Below are positions 7,791 through 14,445 of a stretch of 17,625 nucleotides of DNA, piece by piece. The notes under the pieces were generated by a model. That model was given only the letters and a program-made list of their open reading frames with translations, ran no database searches and was not told where the DNA came from. How positions within the stretch are numbered: position 1 is the stretch's first letter; every line of letters begins with the position of its first letter. Made by a program: the position numbers and the translations under genes. The stretch comes from Deltaproteobacteria bacterium (GTDB lineage: Bacteria > Desulfobacterota > Desulfarculia > Adiutricales > Adiutricaceae), in the NCBI GenBank assembly GCA_031257955.1, contig JAIRNQ010000098.1:1-17625 (forward strand), in the 5' to 3' direction.

Positions 7791-8558
7791 TCAGTTATGG
7801 GGCCGCTCTGGGCGCCAGGCGACTGTCCGGTGCTCCAGTTTGATAAGGCCGTAGTTGATCAGGATCCCGATAATGGAAATCGTCAGGATTCCCATATACA
7901 TTGTGGGAATGTCATATTTTTGCTGGGCGTAAAAAATAAGAAACCCCAGTCCCTTGTTCGCGCCGATCATCTCGGCCGCGACCAGTATGATAGTGGCCGT
8001 GCCGGCTGAAAGCCGGATCCCGGTCAAAATCTCCGGGAGGGCCGCCGGGAGTACCACCTTGCGGAACAGCCCTAAGGTAGATATGCCCATCGACCGGGCC
8101 GATTTGATAAGCAACGGGTCAATGCTCTTGACGCCGTTTATGGTGTTCAGGAGGGCCGGCCATATGGATCCCCAGAAGACTATGGCCACTTTGGACCTTT
8201 CGCCAAGGCCGAAGGCCAGGATAAACACGGGAAACATGGCCAGAACGGAAGTGTTCCGGAACAGCTGCAAGATGGGATCAAGAAATTGCTCGGTTTTCTT
8301 GAACCAGCCCATGATCACCCCTAGGACGACGCCGATGGAGACGGCCAGGATAAAACCGGTCCCCGTCCTCTTCAGGCTGACGGCGATATGGCCGAACAGC
8401 TTTCCGTTCGAGATGTTCTGCCCAAAAACATGCAGCACATCTGTAACCGTTGGCAAAATGAACCGATCGACCGCGCCGAAGCGCGAAAGGCTGTCCCATA
8501 GCAGGAAAAATAGCAAAATCACTAACGATGATCGCAGAACCGACTCAAATTTCTTCAT
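7791..8558 (-). CDS. ABC transporter permease, SsuC/TauC-like
   Basis: This 255-residue inner-membrane protein has about six hydrophobic segments (near residues 8-24, 66-86, 104-118, 122-140, 186-204 and 219-238). The cytoplasmic loop that docks on the ATPase reads IKSARSMGISTLGLFRKVVLP (about 151-171), the EAA loop form of the nitrate/sulfonate/taurine group. The frame extends upstream to an ATG at 8636, but the ATG at 8558 gives a normal family N-terminus and has a G-rich ribosome binding site (AGAGGGGGG) upstream, while the longer version would run through a palindrome array. It follows the K-like gene in the same direction and precedes binding protein 1, so the transporter and the reductase genes are interleaved. 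Confidence 0.94.
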   Translation of the reverse strand: MKKFESVLRSSLVILLFFLLWDSLSRFGAVDRFILPTVTDVLHVFGQNISNGKLFGHIAVSLKRTGTGFILAVSIGVVLGVIMGWFKKTEQFLDPILQLFRNTSVLAMFPVFILAFGLGERSKVAIVFWGSIWPALLNTINGVKSIDPLLIKSARSMGISTLGLFRKVVLPAALPEILTGIRLSAGTATIILVAAEMIGANKGLGFLIFYAQQKYDIPTMYMGILTISIIGILINYGLIKLEHRTVAWRPERPHN

Positions 8559-8565
8559 AACGCCC

Positions 8566-8683
8566 CCCCCTCTGTGGGGGATACAAGCCCATTTGTAGGG
8601 CATTGAGCCCTCTATGAGGCCTATCATCGCCCCCATAAGGGCGAAACGCCCCTATGGGGGAATAGTGGCCCATTCAGTAGGGC
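8566..8683. repeat. Chain of short GCCC/GGGC palindromes between K-like and permease genes
   Basis: The gap holds overlapping inverted repeats: CCCCC-TCTGT-GGGGG (8566-8580), TACAA-GCCCAT-TTGTA (8582-8597), GGGC-ATTGA-GCCC (8598-8610), CCTC-TAT-GAGG (8609-8619), GGGCG-AAA-CGCCC (8639-8651), CCCC-TAT-GGGG (8649-8659) and GCCC-ATTCAGTA-GGGC (8668-8683). The GCCC/GGGC blocks begin at 8587, 8598, 8607, 8629, 8639, 8648, 8668 and 8680, that is near multiples of one helical turn. The last one overlaps the end of the K-like coding region. Confidence 0.8.
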
Positions 8684-10029
8684 ATAATGAATTTTGTCAG
8701 GAAATCCTCCAAGAGCGAAATGCCGCCCTCATACCCAGCGTAGGTATCGTTGACAACGAGGCGTTCCAAGGCCGGAAATCCTACGCTCAGGTGGATCCTG
8801 TTGTTTTCCTGGGCATCGAAGCGCTCCTGGGAAGTGGCGAGTATCACCCGATGGTAGGTGTCATCCAGGATTTTGCGGATAAAATATGAATCCACCTCAA
8901 AGTACACTTTTGGCGTCAGTCCATCGCCCAGGTTCTCCAGGCGCGAGGTTAACTCCTCTCGGACTTCAGCGGGGGGATCGTCGTTTATGACGATCACTGT
9001 GGGCGTAAAGCCGGCCTGGTTGGCCAGAAAACGGGTTATTCCGATCGCCGTGCCAGAGTCCGAGACTACCGCGAAGGGTAGGGCCGCCGCGAACTGGGCG
9101 CAGGTGTCACCGGCGATATCTAGCTCGTAGTAAGCCTTCTTCTCCCTTCTTTCCACATACTCCCTCACCCTGGCCTTGGGAAGCTTCAGTCTGCCCGCGA
9201 CTTTATGAATGAACTCCGAAGTGTCCCTGGGGCCCACGGGGAGATTGGGAAATGTCACGTACGGGATACCGTATTTTTCCTCCAGCAGCCGGGCCGGCCT
9301 CGTCCCCACCCAGGATGAGACGACTATGGTCAGCTCGGCTGAGGAAAGATTCTTTACCCCATCGAGTCCGGAAAAATCGCCTATCACTTGGTTGACTTCC
9401 AACTTAAGATCCCGGAGCGTTTTTGCCAAGACCTGGAGATTGCCGCGCCAGAACAAGTTCTGATAGGGCACGAACCCCAGGAGGTTGACCCGCCGTTTAA
9501 CGGTTTCCCTCTTTTCGGTCAGCTGCTCGATTAACGCGACCAGGGCTTCCTCATAGCCGAAGTAACTGCTCCCCAAGAAACCGCTGGAATTGACATAAGC
9601 CACGGGGGTTTTCTCGCCGGCGAACTTGCGGGTGACGCTTTCGATGTCATCGCCAATCATGCCGGCGATGCAGCCGGTAGCTACCACGTAGGCGTCGCCA
9701 TCGATCAGATCAATGGTCGCCCGAATCTGTTCTTCTAGCCGATCCTCACCGCCGAAGACCACCTCTTTCTCCTGCATGTTCGATGACGGGGTGTTCATGC
9801 CGTTTACGTAGCCTATGCCCTGATTTCCGCCCCCGGCCCTGAACGAGAGGAGCTGGTTCGAGCCGCAGCCGGCGCCGGCGTGAATAATGGGGATGACCCG
9901 CTCGATGTTCGTCAGCACAGCCAAGGCACCCCCTAAAGCGCAGGAATACTTGGGAGATTCTAGGCATTTGTCAGATGTTTCCAAAATCTCCGGCTGGGAC
10001 TCAGCCAATTGAAGAGACATTTTTTTCAC
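8674..10029 (-). CDS. NifK-like nitrogenase-type beta subunit
   Basis: This 451-residue protein belongs to the NifK/NifN/BchB/CfbD superfamily (oxidoreductase, nitrogenase component 1) and should pair with the upstream D-like subunit. Positions matching the P-cluster cysteines Cys70, Cys95 and Cys153 of Azotobacter NifK are Cys30 (SPKYSCALGGALAVL), Cys55 (IHAGAGCGSNQ) and Cys120 (VATGCIAGMIGDDIESV). The place of NifK Ser188 aligns with Gly in NSSGFLGSSYFGY. The long N-terminal arm of true NifK is missing, as in other nitrogenase-like relatives. The start lies 4 bp from the end of the D-like gene, with AGGAAGGTG overlapping the D-like stop, so the two are translationally coupled and probably form a heterotetramer with it. 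NifN-like scaffold function cannot be ruled out from sequence alone, but no separate catalytic pair is present here. Confidence 0.93.
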   Translation of the reverse strand: MKKMSLQLAESQPEILETSDKCLESPKYSCALGGALAVLTNIERVIPIIHAGAGCGSNQLLSFRAGGGNQGIGYVNGMNTPSSNMQEKEVVFGGEDRLEEQIRATIDLIDGDAYVVATGCIAGMIGDDIESVTRKFAGEKTPVAYVNSSGFLGSSYFGYEEALVALIEQLTEKRETVKRRVNLLGFVPYQNLFWRGNLQVLAKTLRDLKLEVNQVIGDFSGLDGVKNLSSAELTIVVSSWVGTRPARLLEEKYGIPYVTFPNLPVGPRDTSEFIHKVAGRLKLPKARVREYVERREKKAYYELDIAGDTCAQFAAALPFAVVSDSGTAIGITRFLANQAGFTPTVIVINDDPPAEVREELTSRLENLGDGLTPKVYFEVDSYFIRKILDDTYHRVILATSQERFDAQENNRIHLSVGFPALERLVVNDTYAGYEGGISLLEDFLTKFIMPY

Positions 10030-10033
10030 CTTC

Positions 10034-11530
10034 CTATTCGTTCGCGTACTTCAAGACGTCTTCCTGCTCATACCACCAATCTTTGTATGGCCTGGGCCTC
10101 TTGGCGCGGAGAGTTTTGTTGAGAGACGGATTTTTCAGGGCCCTCTGGATGACGTTTCCGTAATTCAGGATGCCGCGGAAAGAAAACTGCTGGGACTGTA
10201 TCGAGAAATCGGACCTGTATGAGTGGTTGCGGACGTGGCCGCCTTCCCTCTTGTACAAGCCCATGAAGGGGCAGCCCGTATACAGGTCCGGCTTCATCTT
10301 CTCTAGCATGTGCGACTGCTCGAAGGGCTGGATGTCGGAGGCGTGGATCTCAAAATCGCCTACCTGATCGTAGACGGCCTGAAGCTCGGTGGCGATGTAA
10401 GGATCCAGCTCTAAGGTGTTGACCCCCGCTATTTTCATGCCCAGCTCAACGACGAACTTGGGTATGAAGACCGCCCTGGCTTGGCCGGCCGAGACAAATA
10501 CGCTGGCGTCGACGCCCTTGAATTCTTTTTTGAACTCTTCCAGTTTGGGGAGCACGTAGGCCTCTTCCTCGGCGATCAAGCTCTCGATTTCCCGCTCCTT
10601 GCCCGTGTGCTTGGCGATCTGCCTGAACCATTCCTTGGTGTTGGTCAGGCCTAAAGGCGCGGGTTCGCGGAAATACGGGACCCCGAATTTCTCCTTCAAA
10701 GCGGCCTGCAGATACAGACCATATGAAGGGCAAGTCGGCGCGGTAACGGCGGCTTCGGATATCTCCATCAGCTCTTCGGTGGTCGCGAAGTCGGGAATGA
10801 ACCTGGGCCTGAGGCCAACCTTATCGAAAAGGCGCGTGAATTCGACTCTGTCGGCCCAAGTGACCGAAAAGGGCGCTATGATGTTGACCAGATCCTTCTG
10901 CTTCCGCTTGGGCGGCTTGACCAAATATTTGACGACGGCGTGGGCGGTAGCGTCGAAGCCGCTCTGCGAGATCTCAGATCGGAAGCCTTCGCAATGGATC
11001 GGGATTATCCTGGCCTCAATGTTGGGCTGAATTGACTCAACCACGCCTTCGATGTCGTCTCCCATGATGCCCGAGGCGCAGGAAGCGGCGATGATGATGG
11101 ATTTTGGGTTATAGCGCTCAACCGCGGTCTCAATGGCCAACTTGAGCTTCTTTTCCCCGCCGAAGACGATGTCGCCCTCAGTCAGGTTGGTACTCAAGAT
11201 ATTGAGCTGAAACCTCGGCCGCTGGAGCTGAAGGGGAACGTTCCGGTACAGCTCCCGGTACCCGTATGACCCCTGCGAGCAACCGACGGGACCGTGGATC
11301 ACCAGGACGGAATCGCGGATCGTGAGTACCCGGTTTACCACCTGGGTCAGCATGCACTGCGAGGTCTGCTCAAACTTCCGGTCCTTCCACTGGAGTTCGC
11401 GGCCGGCGTTGACGTCATCCAGGAACTGGCTGACTTTACCAGAGTAAGCCTTGATGGTATTGAGGCTGTCCTCGCGCTTGGGACTGGTGTCGTTATCCAA
11501 AATGATTTTTGGGGCTTCAAAGTTTGCCAT
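10034..11530 (-). CDS. NifD-like nitrogenase-type alpha subunit (catalytic subunit)
   Basis: This 498-residue protein is the likely active-site subunit. The three P-cluster positions are Cys59 (FEQTSQCMLTQVV), Cys84 (HGPVGCSQGSYGYR) and Cys151 (IIAASCASGIMGDDIEGV). Arg92 matches NifD Arg96. Cys267 in TAPTCPSYGLYLQ aligns with the cofactor ligand Cys275, with the following EKFGVPYF stretch matching EEKYGIPW of NifD. His436 in RNHSYRSDF aligns with the cofactor ligand His442 (MHSWDYS). Gln189 in GFRSEISQSGF matches NifD Gln191, but the residues after it (SGFDATAH) do not place a His at the His195 position. Scaffold NifE proteins usually lack the His442 equivalent, so this looks catalytic. The ATG has AAAGGAG 8 bases upstream. 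It is the first gene of the block. Confidence 0.93.
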   Translation of the reverse strand: MANFEAPKIILDNDTSPKREDSLNTIKAYSGKVSQFLDDVNAGRELQWKDRKFEQTSQCMLTQVVNRVLTIRDSVLVIHGPVGCSQGSYGYRELYRNVPLQLQRPRFQLNILSTNLTEGDIVFGGEKKLKLAIETAVERYNPKSIIIAASCASGIMGDDIEGVVESIQPNIEARIIPIHCEGFRSEISQSGFDATAHAVVKYLVKPPKRKQKDLVNIIAPFSVTWADRVEFTRLFDKVGLRPRFIPDFATTEELMEISEAAVTAPTCPSYGLYLQAALKEKFGVPYFREPAPLGLTNTKEWFRQIAKHTGKEREIESLIAEEEAYVLPKLEEFKKEFKGVDASVFVSAGQARAVFIPKFVVELGMKIAGVNTLELDPYIATELQAVYDQVGDFEIHASDIQPFEQSHMLEKMKPDLYTGCPFMGLYKREGGHVRNHSYRSDFSIQSQQFSFRGILNYGNVIQRALKNPSLNKTLRAKRPRPYKDWWYEQEDVLKYANE

Positions 11531-11586
11531 ATGAAAAACTCCTTTGAGATATTTCTAAGGTTCAAACCGGCCTCCCGCCCATCTTT

Positions 11587-11627
11587 CCCGAAAGCTTCGA
11601 GCGGGACGGGCGGGCGGCTCTTTCGGG
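11587..11627. other. Inverted repeat in the leader of the D-like gene
   Basis: CCCGAAAG (11587-11594) and CTTTCGGG (11620-11627) are perfect 8-bp arms around a 25-base G/C-rich spacer, 57 bases before the D-like start codon. If the operon promoter lies farther upstream, this would fold in the 5' untranslated leader. Confidence 0.55.
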
Positions 11628-11637
11628 CCACTCCGGC

Positions 11638-11814
11638 ACCGCTTGGGCGACCAAGTGACCATGTTTTTTCCCCCTGGCCGAGGGGTCTTTCCCGCGGACC
11701 GCTTGGGTGACCAGGTGACAATGTTTTTCCCCCTGGCCGAGGGGTCTTTCCCGGCACCGCTTGGGTGAGCAAGTGACAATGTTTTTCCCCATGGCCGAGG
11801 GGTCTTTCCCGCCG
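11638..11814. repeat. Three tandem 58-60 bp units in the operon leader
   Basis: Units begin with ACCGCTTGGG at 11638, 11698 and 11756 and each contains GTGAC, a run ATGTTTTTCCCC, then TGGCCGAGGGGTCTTTCCCG. Copies 1-3 are about 90% alike by eye. They lie 108-284 bases upstream of the D-like start and no real gene covers them. They resemble in layout the ~62-bp units at 4141-4320. Confidence 0.9.
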
Positions 11815-11830
11815 CCGGTTTCGGGAAAAT

Positions 11831-11871
11831 GTTATATACGGATATAAGCAAGGTTATTTACGGATATAAGC
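11831..11871. promoter_or_regulatory. Two operator-like 19-bp repeats 22 bp apart
   Basis: GTTATATACGGATATAAGC (11831-11849) and GTTATTTACGGATATAAGC (11853-11871) differ at one base and are spaced 22 bp apart, about two helical turns. Each is itself a near-palindrome: TTATAT-ACGG-ATATAA is a perfect 6-bp inverted repeat in the first copy and 5 of 6 in the second. This is the expected form of a dimeric regulator binding tandem sites about 300 bases ahead of the D-like gene. The half-site recalls the GTTATATA of molybdate-responsive ModE boxes, but the 4-base centre does not fit the ModE spacing. Confidence 0.6.
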
Positions 11872-11963
11872 GCGGAAAATGCGTGAATCTGGCCAGGCCC
11901 GAAAAGGCCGCAATTATTCCCTTCCGGTGAGCTAGCCGCCCAACCGAAAGGAAGGTGTTTTCG

Positions 11964-11985
11964 ATTATCGGTTTGCTTCGATAAT
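11964..11985. promoter_or_regulatory. Inverted repeat, candidate operator
   Basis: ATTATCG (11964-11970) and CGATAAT (11979-11985) form perfect 7-bp arms around an 8-base centre. The left arm overlaps the string TTTTCGATTA, which recurs near the deoxyribosyltransferase start. It could be an operator or a small RNA hairpin; no T-run follows. Confidence 0.45.
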
Positions 11986-12351
11986 AGTATGACTATTCGG
12001 GCGCAAAAACGTTATTCTCCCGCGGCCATCAGGCTCGCGGCAAAGATACGGTTCAATTCCAAAGAATAGAAGCCCGGCGTGATTGTCAGTGGGGACAGCG
12101 AAGACAGTCGGGACAATATGGACGGCCGCCGCGGTGCCAGCTGTTTCCAGCTCGTCCCGCTAAGCGGTGGTAAGATGTGAGATTAGAGATGAACGCGAAA
12201 TTCTTTGAGTTTAACATGGTGTTAATCCTTTTCATCGCGCCAGTATTATTACCGGAGAAAGTCCTCAGGGCCATTTGGGGTCATTTCCAGACAAGCGAAA
12301 CGAACGCTGGCCGCTCAGGGCCCCCCAGAAGATCCGGCCTTGTTGGGCCAG

Positions 12352-12396
12352 AAAAAAAGGCTGACAGCCAGAGCCATAGCTCAGGTTGCCAGCCTT
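12352..12396 (-). terminator. Strong rho-independent terminator on the minus strand
   Basis: Read on the minus strand, an 18-position stem begins AAGGCTGGCAACC and ends TGTCAGCCTT, with a 4-base TATG loop, two mismatches and one G-T pair, followed by a T-run of seven (counting the last two stem bases). It would end transcripts coming from the right (the deoxyribosyltransferase, the FAD-oxidase remnant or an unrecognised RNA) and isolate the nitrogenase-like operon from them. The long 1.2 kb gap between it and the nearest intact upstream gene is notable. Confidence 0.75.
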
Positions 12397-12576
12397 CAAG
12401 AAACTTGATCAGCTTGTCTTTCCGCGGATTTCTCCGGCGGAAGCGTGTCCGTGCCTTTATTTCAGGCTTGGATTGTCTTTGTTATAACGGAATTTATTCT
12501 AAATCAGTTTAAGCCTATCTGTCAAGCTATATCTTTGCTATCGGAAGAAAAAAATATTTGAGTTTTTTGCGCTAAC

Positions 12577-13129
12577 GTCAAAAGCCTTATACCATAATGG
12601 TTTCAAGGCCATCCATTTTTTGGTCCAAGGCGAAAAAAAGCTTCAAACCAGAGCTGCTGTCAAATAAAATCCTTAATTGTACTGGCTAAAACGATAACGT
12701 AACGAGGCCTATTGTCAAAAACCCGCTAGGATTAACGAAAAAAAATGTCAAGAACGAGGGCTATTGTCAAAATCGTATCATTTAGGATCAAAAAAAAGAT
12801 TAAAAAACGATTATGGCTATTGTCAAAGCCTCATGAGTTAGTGAGTTAGTGTCAAAAAAAGAGCCAAGAACCCACTCCGTTGTCAATACTATGCTTGGGG
12901 CTGCGGCTCGCAAAATCTCAAAACGCTGGCCGCTGTCAAAACCGTTTGGGGCCACGGCCCCGCTTGGGCCATAGCAAGCCACTGCCCAAGAACCAGGTTC
13001 GTTGTCAACGCTACGCTTAGGGCCGCGGCCTCGCTTGGGCTATGGAAAGCCACGGCCCATTAACCAGGTCCGTTGTCATTACTCCGCTTGCGGGCGAAAA
13101 CACTGTTTCAATTCGGCGCCGATGTCAAA
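12577..13129. repeat. Degenerate array of TGTCAA-containing units
   Basis: GTCAA (or GTCAT once) recurs at 12577, 12659, 12714, 12747, 12766, 12822, 12851, 12882, 12935, 13004, 13075 and 13124. In the left, AT-rich part, the core is GG(C/G)CTATTGTCAAA or close to it. In the right part, a ~70-bp unit is seen from 12935: CG(C/T)TGTCAA, then GGCC-CGGCC, CGCTTGGGC(C/T)AT, AAGCCAC and ACCAGGT. The spacing is irregular and unit sequence varies, so it is not CRISPR. No coding frame was recognised. Confidence 0.65.
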
Positions 13130-13133
13130 GGGG

Positions 13134-13559
13134 CTATGGATTCAGGACTGGATGAGGATTACGGTGAAAGGCCAGGGGGATTGCCGAGGGGAGTAGCTCG
13201 ATGGGCCAGTGGCCGCCGATATTCATAATATTGCCGGGGTCAAAGGCCTCTTTGAGTGTCTTGAGGTTGTAGCTGGAAGTTCCGTATTCTTGCGTGAGAC
13301 AGCTGGCAAGGCGATGGCCCGGGCTGTATTGGCGGGAAATTGAGCCGACTCAGGGCAGGGTCTCCTCGGCGATGAATGTCTCGATGGTCGGGTGTATTTG
13401 GAGATCTCCCGTTCCGGGGTCATGCCGTCTGGCTGATATCCGAAGGGCAGTCGCTATAGACGTGGGAAATAGTCGCCCCTTGATGAAGGAGTTGGAGGAA
13501 TTCCCTCCCAGGACCACCAGATGGGGTATCGCGGCTCGGACTCTTTTGACGACCGCCTT
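13134..13559 (-). pseudogene. Remnant of an FAD-linked oxidase, C-terminal part
   Basis: On the minus strand the frame from 13349 to the TAG at 13134 reads SSYNLKTLKEAFDPGNIMNIGGHWP, the hallmark C-terminal end of the FAD-binding oxidase family (glycolate oxidase GlcD, D-lactate dehydrogenase, vanillyl-alcohol oxidase types; usual form LK-AFDP-NIMNPG). The same frame is broken by TGA at 13350 and by TAA at 13560; the open piece between them (69 codons, including VVLGGNSSNSFIKG) is not clearly assignable. No FAD-binding half, start codon or ribosome binding site is present, and the left end runs close to the deoxyribosyltransferase stop. It is best read as the decayed tail of a once larger gene. 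Confidence 0.6.
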
Positions 13560-13577
13560 TTACTCTTCTCTTAAGCC

Positions 13578-14075
13578 TCATAAATTAGAACTGATAGAAG
13601 GGATAAAAGCCGCGGAAGCTTTAATCGCTTCCTCAACTGAAGCATAAAGGCCTTTGACGGTTTTAGCCAGCATAATATTTAGTGGCTCGTTAAAATTTTC
13701 CACGTCGCTACCATCCTGGCAGCGGACCGAATTAGGGCCTGGGCCTTGGTCCCACTCGCGAAGTTTGGTCAGGGCATCCCTTAGGTCGCTTAAATAACCG
13801 ATAACCCATTTGCCCTTGGCTATGGCGTAACCGCATTCAAATACCGTCCCCGAATCGGGTTCCTGGCCATGGAAGGGATTGAGGTTGGCTATGACCCCGT
13901 CGGAGCGATCAATTTGGCGCATACAGGAATCCGCTATGGCCTGGCCGTCCGTTAAAACGCTCTCGCCGGGAAAGATGGGAACGATACCATGGGGTTTGGT
14001 CAGAGCCCTGATTGTTTCCATGGTTGTCTGATAGGTTGGAAAGAAAACGTCTGGCCCAGCGAAATAAACAAGCAT
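13578..14075 (-). CDS. Nucleoside 2-deoxyribosyltransferase family protein
   Basis: This 165-residue protein starts MLVYFAGPDVFFPTY and has the family core: DRSDGVIANLNPFHGQEPDSGTVFECGYA, in which the conserved Glu (about residue 80) corresponds to the catalytic nucleophile, followed by GKWVIGYLSDLR and the C-terminal DVENFNEPLNIML motif that helps build the active site. The family cleaves or exchanges the base of 2'-deoxynucleosides, for salvage, hydrolysis of modified nucleotides or defence-like roles. The length is normal, so it looks intact. The ATG has AAGGA 7 bases upstream. It stands alone on the minus strand, upstream of the FAD-oxidase remnant, with inverted repeats ahead of its start. 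Its physiological substrate cannot be read from sequence. Confidence 0.88.
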   Translation of the reverse strand: MLVYFAGPDVFFPTYQTTMETIRALTKPHGIVPIFPGESVLTDGQAIADSCMRQIDRSDGVIANLNPFHGQEPDSGTVFECGYAIAKGKWVIGYLSDLRDALTKLREWDQGPGPNSVRCQDGSDVENFNEPLNIMLAKTVKGLYASVEEAIKASAAFIPSISSNL

Positions 14076-14086
14076 GATTTGTCCTT

Positions 14087-14194
14087 ATTTTCGATTAGAG
14101 TTGAAATAGCCCGCAGTTATTAAAATGTGTGTGCCAACAATGGTATACTGTCACCGGCGAAAAGTATACCACATAAATCGCGCTAATCGAAAAT
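14087..14194. promoter_or_regulatory. Inverted repeats upstream of the deoxyribosyltransferase
   Basis: ATTTTCGATTAG (14087-14098) and CTAATCGAAAAT (14183-14194) are perfect 12-bp arms 84 bases apart, the first lying 12 bases ahead of the start codon. Between them TGGTATAC (14141-14148) and GTATACCA (14164-14171) form another perfect 8-bp pair. Each inner arm includes an extended -10 like string (TGGTATACT on either strand), so the minus-strand copy is a candidate promoter. The arrangement suits an autoregulated promoter with two operators. Confidence 0.5.
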
Positions 14195-14199
14195 ATATT

Positions 14200-14400
14200 T
14201 TAGTCCTTACCAACTCCGTGACCATTGTAAAGATTACTTTAATGTATAAAAGTCATTGTTTATGCTTAAAATTATTAATACAATAAATATGATTAAATTT
14301 GAACATTATAATTTATGTTATATTCAAGTATTAATTTCTTAATTCCATTAAAGCATCAATTTTATAATAATCTGAGCTTTAAGGTCTTTCAATTTTCGAG
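14200..14400. other. AT-rich spacer, no gene seen
   Basis: This stretch is far richer in A and T than its flanks and carries no supported coding frame, RNA or terminator. It separates the deoxyribosyltransferase promoter from the GC-rich tandem duplication that follows. Confidence 0.6.
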
Positions 14401-14445
14401 CCGAGGTGACCCGGGGTCCAAGCCCCCGTATTCTGTGGCCCGCTC

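Noticed and set aside
845..11530. True N2-fixing nif operon
   Set aside because: No nifB, nifE, nifN or nifV is visible, the His195 position is not matched, and the genes are interleaved with an importer; nitrogen fixation is not supported.
11347..11851. Overlapping minus-strand frames of 76-141 residues upstream of the D-like gene
   Set aside because: They are products of the tandem repeats (Gly/Lys/Pro/Arg-rich periodic peptides in several frames at once), with one overlapping the D-like start; no real start context or family match.
12130..12141. Sigma-54 promoter for the nitrogenase-like operon
   Set aside because: A GTGCCA (TGGCAC on the minus strand) is present near 12135, but the required GC element is not at the right spacing, so I do not support it.
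12177..12512. Plus-strand 111-residue frame
   Set aside because: It runs through the minus-strand terminator hairpin, has no ribosome binding site and no recognisable features.
12577..13129. CRISPR array or series of sigma-70 promoters
   Set aside because: Repeat sequence and spacing are too irregular for CRISPR, and the TTGACA strings checked on the minus strand lack -10 boxes at 16-18 bases.
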